11,039 bases of DNA from UBA493 sp035655435 (GTDB lineage Archaea; Iainarchaeota; Iainarchaeia; Iainarchaeales; Iainarchaeaceae), in assembly GCA_035655435.1 (NCBI GenBank), contig DASRUN010000033.1, forward strand, positions 1 to 11,039. Direction: 5' to 3'. How positions within the stretch are numbered: position 1 is the first letter of the stretch; each line of letters starts with the position of its first letter. Shown one piece after another: positions 6,487 to 11,039 of the stretch. Position numbers and translations under genes: made by a program. The notes beneath the pieces were generated by a model, which saw nothing but the letters and a program-made list of their open reading frames with translations, searched no databases and was not told the origin of the DNA.

Positions 6487-6525
6487 ATTTAAACTGGTTA
6501 TACCAATATAATCATTGGTGATTAT
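6487..6525 (+). promoter_or_regulatory. Toxin-antitoxin promoter with interlocked inverted-repeat operator
   Basis: A TATA-like ATTTAAAC (6487-6494) is centred about 26 bases before 6516-6517, the predicted transcription start. Across that start lie four consecutive 6-mers: ACCAAT (6502-6507), ATAATC (6508-6513), ATTGGT (6514-6519) and GATTAT (6520-6525). The third is the reverse complement of the first and the fourth of the second, giving two perfect dyads offset by 6 bases. TGGT at 6495-6498 also forms a small dyad with the ACCA at 6502-6505. Autoregulation by the AbrB-fold antitoxin, alone or with the toxin, is typical of such operons, so this is the natural operator. GGTGAT (6517-6522) also serves as ribosome site 4-5 bases before ATG 6527. 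Confidence 0.6.
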
Positions 6526-6526
6526 T

Positions 6527-6748
6527 ATGGTGGAAGTTTTGGCGCAAATAAGGAAATGGGGCAGATCCCTTGGAGTGGTCATTCCGCAGGATGCTACAAA
6601 AAAAGAAGGTCTCAAAGAAGGCAATAAGGTACGACTTATAATCTCAAAACCCGGAAACCCGTTCAAAGAGATGTTTGGAGCCCTTAAGGCAAAAAGGTCA
6701 ACAAAGAAATCGCTGAAAGAAATACGCAAGGAAGGATGGAATGAGTGA
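6527..6748 (+). CDS. AbrB/MazE-family antitoxin (VapB type)
   Basis: This is the antitoxin of the operon: a DNA-binding swapped-hairpin (SpoVT/AbrB) domain followed by a toxin-binding tail. Residues 1-45 carry the family pattern (VLAQIRKWGRSLGVVIPQDA, then LKEGNKVRLII). The C-terminal 28 residues are charged and probably fold only on the toxin (PFKEMFGALKAKRSTKKSLK, then EIRKEGW). The length of 73 aa is normal. An in-frame TTG at 6515 and GTG at 6518 could extend it by 3-4 residues. I prefer ATG 6527 because GGTGAT just before it is a good ribosome site and lies where the leader should be. The gene overlaps the PIN-domain gene by 8 bases, so translation is probably coupled. Confidence 0.85.
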   Translation: MVEVLAQIRKWGRSLGVVIPQDATKKEGLKEGNKVRLIISKPGNPFKEMFGALKAKRSTKKSLKEIRKEGWNE

Positions 6749-7106
6749 ACAATATTTTTTTGACACCTACGCCCTATTCGAAATGGTCTATGGGAACAAA
6801 AAATATGACAAGTATGCCGAAGCAGGCGGAACAACGACAATCATAAACCTCGCAGAACTCAATTATGGTCTGAAAAAAGAGTTTGACAAGGAAACAGCGG
6901 ACAAAATAACGGAAAGGTTCTCAAACAGCACCTCCGAAATCACAATCAACGATGTTAAAGAGGCAATGACCTTAAAAATTTCAAACAAAAAACTTTCAAT
7001 TCCAGACACGATAGGATATGTAATAGCTAAAAATAAAAAAATGAAATTTGTCACAGGAGATGAAGATTTTAAAAACATGAATAACGTGGAATTTGTGAAA
7101 AAATGA
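6741..7106 (+). CDS. PIN-domain ribonuclease toxin (VapC-like)
   Basis: VapC toxins are Mg-dependent ribonucleases that cut tRNA or rRNA and are held inactive by the paired antitoxin. The PIN acidic residues are present: D8 in YFFDTYALFE, E39 in NLAELNYG, D89 in IPDTIGYVIA, and D107/D109 in KFVTGDEDF, with the usual VTGD-type strand near the end. The length of 121 aa is within the family range (about 120-150), on the short side. The core shows no frameshift or lost residue, so it should be active. The ATG at 6741 lies within the end of the antitoxin gene and follows a purine-rich AAGGAAGGATGG (6728-6739) that can bind ribosomes. Its stop overlaps the next start (ATGA, 7103-7106). The RNA target cannot be told from sequence. 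Confidence 0.88.
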   Translation: MSEQYFFDTYALFEMVYGNKKYDKYAEAGGTTTIINLAELNYGLKKEFDKETADKITERFSNSTSEITINDVKEAMTLKISNKKLSIPDTIGYVIAKNKKMKFVTGDEDFKNMNNVEFVKK

Positions 7107-7240
7107 CAAAAAGCCGTGAAATTGAACCTGAAGTCAAGGAAAGCTATATGAAAAAGCTACTCCGAATTGAAGAGGGGATGAAGAAGCGTGGTGACAAGCC
7201 ACAAACAGTGCAGGAACTCAGACGAGAAATCGAGAGCTGA
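7103..7240 (+). CDS. Third gene of the toxin-antitoxin operon: 45-aa RelB-like antitoxin candidate
   Basis: ATG 7103 overlaps the toxin's TGA by 4 bases, and the ORF runs to TGA 7238-7240. The protein is almost all charged helix: an EVKESYMKKLLRIEEGMKKR segment (10-29), a short DKPQ linker, then TVQELRREIES at the C-terminus. This layout (a helix ending KK.G followed by a T/S.EELR.EIE tail) resembles small RelB-type antitoxins of archaea, which pair with RelE mRNA interferases. That is a resemblance from memory of the family, not a proven match. No RelE-like gene follows, as the next gene is unrelated. It may be an orphan antitoxin, a second antitoxin for the PIN toxin, or a third regulatory subunit. 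The stop/start overlap and coding character make a real gene likely. Confidence 0.6.
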   Translation: MTKSREIEPEVKESYMKKLLRIEEGMKKRGDKPQTVQELRREIES

Positions 7241-7258
7241 GCCGAATTTTGCAGAAAC

Positions 7259-7294
7259 ATTAATATATGGGCTTTCGCCTTAATTTTCTTGGAG
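7259..7294 (+). promoter_or_regulatory. TATA box and ribosome site for the basic orphan gene
   Basis: ATTAATATATG (7259-7269) is a good archaeal TATA sequence. Transcription should then begin near 7291, just at GGAG (7291-7294), which is 8 bases before ATG 7303. This decides the start: the in-frame ATG at 7267 lies inside the TATA box, upstream of the predicted transcription start. Confidence 0.5.
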
Positions 7295-7302
7295 TTTTAT
7301 TG

Positions 7303-7722
7303 ATGCCGCCAAAACGCTACAAAAGAAGTAAAAATGTCAATGATGTAACAACTTTTTTTGGAAAGCTTGGTTCTCGTCCGAAAAAACAGGAACGAAGAGA
7401 TTCAACCGGAGCTAAGGATAAACGTGTTTCCGGCAACATCTATGCAACTAGCGGTAGAAAAGTGAGAATGTATGCTGAAAATATTGCTAAAATGCCAAAG
7501 GGACATAGACCTAAAAATGTTAAATATACAACTGTGTTTGGGAAATCCATGCCAGGTGGTGGAACTGGCCCTTATGAAAGATCACTTAATCGTGCCCCAG
7601 ATGAAAGATATGGTGAGTTTACAGAACGTCGCGACACGGAAAGACGATTACAGGATGAGAGAAAAAAGCAAAGAAGGGTGCTACCACGCGATCTTCAGAC
7701 TTCTAGAAGAAAAAAAGAGTAA
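7303..7722 (+). CDS. Highly basic orphan protein with internal TT[FV]FGK repeat (139 aa)
   Basis: I do not recognise the family. The protein is extremely rich in Arg and Lys throughout, with Arg-rich ends (KRYKRSK at 4-10, ERRDTERRLQDERKKQRR at 108-125, SRRKKE at the end). It has few hydrophobic residues and a Gly-rich stretch (PGGGTGP, 84-90), so it is probably largely disordered and would bind RNA or DNA by charge. The motif TTFFGK (16-21) recurs as TTVFGK (76-81), which suggests two copies of a short binding element. There is no signal peptide or membrane helix. An alternative start at 7267 would add MGFRLNFLGVLL, but the TATA box covers that codon. The gene follows the toxin-antitoxin operon by 62 bases and has its own promoter. 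Confidence 0.6.
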   Translation: MPPKRYKRSKNVNDVTTFFGKLGSRPKKQERRDSTGAKDKRVSGNIYATSGRKVRMYAENIAKMPKGHRPKNVKYTTVFGKSMPGGGTGPYERSLNRAPDERYGEFTERRDTERRLQDERKKQRRVLPRDLQTSRRKKE

Positions 7723-7740
7723 AGCAATTAATCTGTAAAC

Positions 7741-7769
7741 TTTATAGTTTTGAACTATTGAGCTATAAA
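7741..7769 (+). terminator. Nested hairpins after the basic orphan gene
   Basis: TTTATAG (7741-7747) pairs with CTATAAA (7763-7769). An alternative, tighter hairpin pairs ATAGTT (7744-7749) with AACTAT (7753-7758) over a 3-base loop. The region lies 19 bases after the stop and is followed by T-rich sequence (about 7784-7797), so transcripts probably end here. The stems are AT-rich and weak, so the T-rich stretch is the more likely signal. Confidence 0.3.
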
Positions 7770-7800
7770 CCTAATTCGCTTAAATTTTATTTTTTATAAA

Positions 7801-7812
7801 ACCTTTTTATTC
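7801..7812 (+). promoter_or_regulatory. TATA-like box for the 181-aa orphan gene
   Basis: ACCTTTTTATTC is centred about 28 bases before ATG 7835 and is preceded by AAAA, as in an archaeal BRE-TATA pair. This predicts a leaderless transcript, and no ribosome site is visible. A second candidate, TTTTTTATAAAA (7790-7801), lies further out and would give a leader of about 13 bases. Confidence 0.4.
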
Positions 7813-7834
7813 CCCAAAACACTTTATTTTCTTC

Positions 7835-8380
7835 ATGCCCCTTTATTCAAAAAACTGGAGAAGTCTTTCTCCAAAAAAGCGGTTGGAATTATTTCGCGGA
7901 AAGATTGCGACTTATGGAAGTATAAGCAAGAAAGCTTTTGCAGATATTACTCAAACGGATGAAGAAATAGGGAAAATAAACTCCAAAAGAGGTGTTCAAT
8001 ATCTCCGCACGGAACTCAAGATTGCAAAAACACTCACAAACAATCAGCGACTTGAATATCTCAAAACTTTTTTAGTCCAAATGCAGGAAATATCCGAGCA
8101 CATTATTGCGCATGACGGGAACAACCTCACTCAAGAGCAGTTGAATGAAGTTAAAGAGTTTTCAAAAGCATTCGAAGCCCAAATGCATGATTTGAACACC
8201 AACCTAAAAATACAGGAGAAGAACATTGAAGGCTATCGCCAGAAAGCAGAAGCGGAAAGAGAAGAAGTTAGAAAAAGATTGCCTAAAAAAGAAGTTGATG
8301 AATTCAGACTTCGATTACCAAAACCACGAAAAACGGATCCGCGCCAAATGGAATTAAATTTCAAAAGAAGAGTCGCCTAA
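7835..8380 (+). CDS. Orphan helical protein (181 aa)
   Basis: The family is not recognised. The protein is hydrophilic and mostly helical. It has a basic start (YSKNWRSLSPKKRLELFRGK, 4-23) and a middle with heptad-like helices (LRTELKIAKTL, LEYLKTFLVQMQEISEHI). From about 100 to 150 it forms a likely coiled coil (LTQEQLNEVKEFSKAFEAQM, then IQEKNIEGYRQKAEAEREEV). The tail is basic and proline-rich (RLRLPKPRKTDPRQ). No membrane segment, signal peptide or cysteine is seen. A basic head or tail around a helical core also describes the 177-aa orphan at 3398-3931, though I see no clear sequence similarity. The stop is only 3 bases from the stop of the convergent fttA gene, so there is no room for a separate terminator. 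Confidence 0.6.
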   Translation: MPLYSKNWRSLSPKKRLELFRGKIATYGSISKKAFADITQTDEEIGKINSKRGVQYLRTELKIAKTLTNNQRLEYLKTFLVQMQEISEHIIAHDGNNLTQEQLNEVKEFSKAFEAQMHDLNTNLKIQEKNIEGYRQKAEAEREEVRKRLPKKEVDEFRLRLPKPRKTDPRQMELNFKRRVA

Positions 8381-8383
8381 AAT

Positions 8384-10282
8384 TTATCTCAATCTAACCG
8401 AATCCAAATTCCTTATAGATTGTGAGCTTATGCCGAATTTGTTTGAAAAGAATTTTGCAAGTTCAATTGTTTTCGAAGCCTCTCCGTGATCGGTTAAAAT
8501 TCTTTTAGGTTTTGGTTTCAAATTTCTCACATAAGCCTGCAACTGTTTCCTATCAGAGTGTCCGGAGAAACCGTCAATTGTTTCAAGGCGCATGTTAATG
8601 TTCAATTTTCTCGTTCTGCCGTCATTCAATGTTACAGGAATGCTTTTCAAACCCGATTGAACTTTTCTTCCCATTGAACCTTCGCCCTGATAACCAACAA
8701 AGATCATTGTGTTGATAGGATTTTCCGCCATTTGGTAAAAATACGTTACAGAAGCTCCGCCTGTTAACATTCCGCTTGAAGCAATTATAATCGCTTTTCC
8801 GTTTTTTATAATCCCTTCCCTTTCATCAGGTTTAGGAACATGGAAAATGTCCGCGGTAAAAGGAGAATCGTTTTGTAAAACTCTTTTCTGGACAGCATTC
8901 CTCAAATATTCGGGATAAGCCGTGTGAATAGCAGAACTTTCTTTTATCATTCCATCAATATACACTTTTACTTCAGGATCAATCAAACCGCGCCTGTAAA
9001 AATTTTCTATTATAAGTTGCATTTCCTGTGCTCTTCCAACAGCAAAGCACGGAATCAAAACCGATCCGCCGTTTTTCAAAGTTTCCTGTATTACTTTCAA
9101 AAACTTTGCTTCCGAATCCTCACGCTCGCTCTGAATATCTTCCTTAGCCCCATAAGTACTTTCAACGATCAAAGTTTCAAGTCTTGGATAATTAATATCA
9201 ACATTATTGAACAATCTTGTAAAACCGTATTTTATGTCCGCACTATAAACCAAATTATGCGCTCCCTCTCCAATATGCAAGTGACAGGAAGCGCTTCCAA
9301 GAATGTGCGAAGCATTATGGAATGTCAATCTCATGTCAGGCGCAATATCGGTTACTTCTCTGTACTCTCTTGTAATGCAGTACTTGAGCATTTCCTTTAC
9401 ATCCCTCTCCAGATATGGGGGTTCTTTGTTTTCTTTTGCCATTATGTCAATGTAATCAAAATGCAAAAGCGCGCTCAAATCTCTTGTTGGTTCGGTCATG
9501 TACACAGGGCCCCTATAACCTAATTTGAACAAATAAGGAATGAAACCGGAGTGATCCATGTGTGCATGGCTTAACACAACCGCATCAAGCTCATTTATCG
9601 GAAACCTAATTGCATCCAAATATGGAAAAGCATCTTCATTGTTTTGTGCTGCAACATTGATTCCACAATCCATCAAAATTTTTGTTTTTCTTGTTTCAAC
9701 AAGCATGCAGCTTCTTCCAACCTGTCTAAATCCTCCGAGTGCGGTTAACCTAACCCAACTTTGCTGGGGTTTTTCAGAATAAATTTTTTTCGCAGTTTCC
9801 TGGAGAATTTTTTTTCTTTCGCTTGAATACTTAATCAAGTGATGCCTTATTCCTTTGAGCACTTCGCTCGGAGATGTTGGTGCTCTAAAAATTTTCGGAG
9901 TCCAACCTGTTCTAAGAATTATTTGTTTGCTTGTTTCCCCGCCCTTTCCAATAACCAAACCGGGCTTTAAGCATTCGATTACAACTTCGTTGAATGCCTC
10001 GCTGAATTGTATTTCCGCAATCTGTGCATCCGCGGGAACAATTTTCATTATTTCCTCTTTCGCTTCCTTTTGATCAATCAATAAACTTTTATCAGCCCTA
10101 ATATTGATTTTTTTCTTGAGCTGATACGCTATGTTTTTCACATAATCCTCGTTCTCGTGGAAAATTTTTGGATTCTTTGTGTAAATTGCTATTTCCGGTC
10201 CCTCAAGATCAACCGTGGTTATTCCGGCTTTCGCATCCACAATATTGCTTATGGTTTCCTTAACTTCTTTCAAATAATCCAT
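8384..10282 (-). CDS. fttA: aCPSF1/FttA: KH-domain metallo-beta-lactamase/beta-CASP ribonuclease, transcription termination factor
   Basis: This is the archaeal homologue of the eukaryotic 3'-end nuclease CPSF73. It cuts nascent RNA at U-rich sites and ends transcription by factor-dependent termination. Residues 1-150 hold the N-terminal KH region, with the GxxG-type loop LVIGKGGETS (109-118). The metallo-beta-lactamase core follows with HAHMDH (239-244), the next metal ligand H326 in NASHILGSAS, and D349 in YSADI. The beta-CASP motifs are ESTYG (E374), GFSGHSD (H575) and ILTDHGE (H599). All catalytic residues are intact and the length of 632 aa is normal for the family (about 630-640). The ATG at 10282 gives the complete KH region. 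The gene follows psmB on the same strand, as in Methanothermobacter and other archaea. The 123-base AT-rich gap suggests its own promoter. Confidence 0.95.
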   Translation of the reverse strand: MDYLKEVKETISNIVDAKAGITTVDLEGPEIAIYTKNPKIFHENEDYVKNIAYQLKKKINIRADKSLLIDQKEAKEEIMKIVPADAQIAEIQFSEAFNEVVIECLKPGLVIGKGGETSKQIILRTGWTPKIFRAPTSPSEVLKGIRHHLIKYSSERKKILQETAKKIYSEKPQQSWVRLTALGGFRQVGRSCMLVETRKTKILMDCGINVAAQNNEDAFPYLDAIRFPINELDAVVLSHAHMDHSGFIPYLFKLGYRGPVYMTEPTRDLSALLHFDYIDIMAKENKEPPYLERDVKEMLKYCITREYREVTDIAPDMRLTFHNASHILGSASCHLHIGEGAHNLVYSADIKYGFTRLFNNVDINYPRLETLIVESTYGAKEDIQSEREDSEAKFLKVIQETLKNGGSVLIPCFAVGRAQEMQLIIENFYRRGLIDPEVKVYIDGMIKESSAIHTAYPEYLRNAVQKRVLQNDSPFTADIFHVPKPDEREGIIKNGKAIIIASSGMLTGGASVTYFYQMAENPINTMIFVGYQGEGSMGRKVQSGLKSIPVTLNDGRTRKLNINMRLETIDGFSGHSDRKQLQAYVRNLKPKPKRILTDHGEASKTIELAKFFSNKFGISSQSIRNLDSVRLR

Positions 10283-10405
10283 TTTTACTCTTTCCTAAAA
10301 TCATTTTTTTAAAATAAAAAAAAATTGTTCATTTATTTATCCAAAAAATAAGTTTCAAAAAAATTTTTTATAAAGTTTTTTTTGTAAAAAATTAATTATT
10401 TTTTT
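10283..10405 (-). promoter_or_regulatory. psmB-fttA intergenic region: T-tracts, TATA box and AT-rich leader
   Basis: This gap is almost pure A/T. Reading along the minus strand from psmB, its stop is followed by T6-T7 tracts (about 10385-10391, 10363-10369 and 10342-10349), the kind of U-rich RNA at which archaeal transcription stops and at which the FttA family acts. CTTTATAAA (10375-10367), preceded by an A-rich run, is a strong TATA/BRE candidate and predicts a start near 10345 and a leader of about 62 bases. A nearer TTTTAAAA (about 10306-10313) would instead give a leaderless mRNA. AGGAAAG lies about 8-14 bases before the ATG as a weak ribosome site. Confidence 0.45.
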
Positions 10406-11039
10406 TTAGTTCTGCGGCGCAACTTCTTTCTCTATCTTTTCAACCTTATCAGCTGCAATTTCCCTTATCCCATTCTTGTCTATTACGAAAACCGTTGCTC
10501 CTATTCCACCGGAGTACAAGTCCCTTCTTTTTCCCGAGCTGATTGCGCTGATTGCAAGTGCTATTGCGTCTTTTTCATTCATTCCTTTTTTATAACCCAA
10601 ATCAAGTGTGTTCAAAGCCTGTTCTGTTCCGGAACCTGAAACCGCGTACTTATCCCTTTCCAAAAGCCCTCCGTCAGGAGTCAAATCAAAAAGTTCTGCT
10701 TTTCCGTTATAACCGCCGACAACAAGTTGGACAATATAAGGATAATATCTGTTCCCGTTCAAAATGTTTGAAATGAAAGTTGTAGCGGCCCTAGCTGTCA
10801 TTGGTTCATTTCGTTCAAGCTCGTAAAGCCTTGCCTGGCTTTTCAAAAATCTTATAATTGTAAGAGAATCTCCAACGCTTCCTGCGTTTGTAACGGCTAA
10901 ATGCGGTCCTATTTTGTAAATCTTTTCAGATTCATCATCATAGGCAATATGCCCCATGCTTGCTCTTTTATCCGCAGCAAGGACAATTCCAGAATCGTAG
11001 ATTAATCCTATTGTAGTTGTTCCTGTTTTCAAAATCTGA
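10406..11039 (-). CDS. psmB: Proteasome beta subunit (20S core, catalytic; 5' end outside window)
   Basis: This is the N-terminal-nucleophile threonine protease subunit of the archaeal 20S proteasome, which degrades unfolded or tagged proteins fed in by AAA ATPases. Self-cleavage should occur in KTG/TTTIGL, leaving T5 (counted from the TTG at 11032) as the catalytic Thr1. D21 in LAADKRAS matches Asp17 and K37 in SEKIYKI matches Lys33, so the active site is complete. SGSGTE (132-137) is the Ser129-region loop and D171 matches the Asp166 region. The body of about 200 residues is normal. The frame stays open past TTG 11032 to the window edge, reading QIL before KTG, so the real start, with a short propeptide, is probably just beyond the window. 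TAA 10406 is followed in frame by a second stop. The neighbour downstream is fttA. Confidence 0.95.
   Translation of the reverse strand, partial: QILKTGTTTIGLIYDSGIVLAADKRASMGHIAYDDESEKIYKIGPHLAVTNAGSVGDSLTIIRFLKSQARLYELERNEPMTARAATTFISNILNGNRYYPYIVQLVVGGYNGKAELFDLTPDGGLLERDKYAVSGSGTEQALNTLDLGYKKGMNEKDAIALAISAISSGKRRDLYSGGIGATVFVIDKNGIREIAADKVEKIEKEVAPQN

Noticed and set aside
6439..6840. 133-codon minus-strand frame over the antitoxin gene
   Set aside because: It overlaps the well-supported antitoxin and toxin starts and the operator, and its composition is that of a shadow frame.
7267..7302. Upstream ATG extension of the basic orphan protein (MGFRLNFLGVLL)
   Set aside because: The ATG at 7267 is part of the TATA-like box, and the predicted transcription start lies downstream of it. 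GGAG at 7291 points to ATG 7303.
8924..9523. 199-codon plus-strand frame inside the fttA region
   Set aside because: It lies fully antisense to a conserved gene with intact catalytic motifs, and its S/N/I/F-rich product looks like a shadow.
11030..11032. TTG as the true start of the proteasome beta subunit
   Set aside because: The frame remains open to the window edge and archaeal beta propeptides are usually longer than four residues, so the start is probably outside the window.

Overview
The window comes from an AT-rich archaeal genome. Two informational genes at the right end show this: a proteasome beta subunit with the Thr-Asp-Lys catalytic set, and a KH / metallo-beta-lactamase / beta-CASP protein of the aCPSF1 (FttA) family. 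An AK6/Fap7-type kinase, TATA-like boxes about 25-28 bases before several start codons (leaderless transcripts) and GGTGA/GGAG ribosome sites on others agree with this. The many small orphan proteins and short intergenic gaps suggest a small-genome lineage such as DPANN, but that is inference and no marker here fixes the phylum.

Layout. Bases 1-3094 hold the 3' end of an unidentified gene (3-104), a strong hairpin (113-132) and a very long coiled-coil protein anchored by a C-terminal membrane helix. That protein has no credible start or signal peptide, so its 5' end looks broken. A small unknown gene (3120-3371) converges on an orphan basic/helical protein (3398-3931, minus). A 236-base gap then holds a possible 41-aa ORF. 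At 4168-5885 (minus) an AK6/Fap7-like kinase overlaps by 4 bases a secreted, membrane-anchored protein with Ig-like domains. The 641-base stretch 5886-6526 is not empty: it has TATA-like boxes, two candidate small minus-strand ORFs (42 and 45 codons), short repeats, and the promoter/operator of the next operon.

Bases 6527-7240 form a compact toxin-antitoxin operon: an AbrB/MazE-type antitoxin, a PIN-domain VapC-like toxin (8-base overlap), and a 45-aa third gene (4-base stop/start overlap) that resembles a RelB-type antitoxin, with no RelE toxin after it. Just before the first gene lies a 24-base element of two interlocked inverted repeats (A-B-A'-B'), a good candidate for the autoregulatory operator. 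Two orphan genes follow: a very basic protein with an internal TT[FV]FGK repeat (7303-7722) and a helical protein (7835-8380).

The right end (8384-11039, minus) carries psmB (5' end outside the window) followed by fttA/aCPSF1, a gene order known from other archaea. The gap between them is extremely AT-rich, with T-tracts suited to termination of psmB and what looks like a separate fttA promoter.

The most unusual points are the three-gene toxin-antitoxin unit with its interlocked operator, the damaged 5' end of the giant coiled-coil gene, and the small ORFs in apparently empty gaps.
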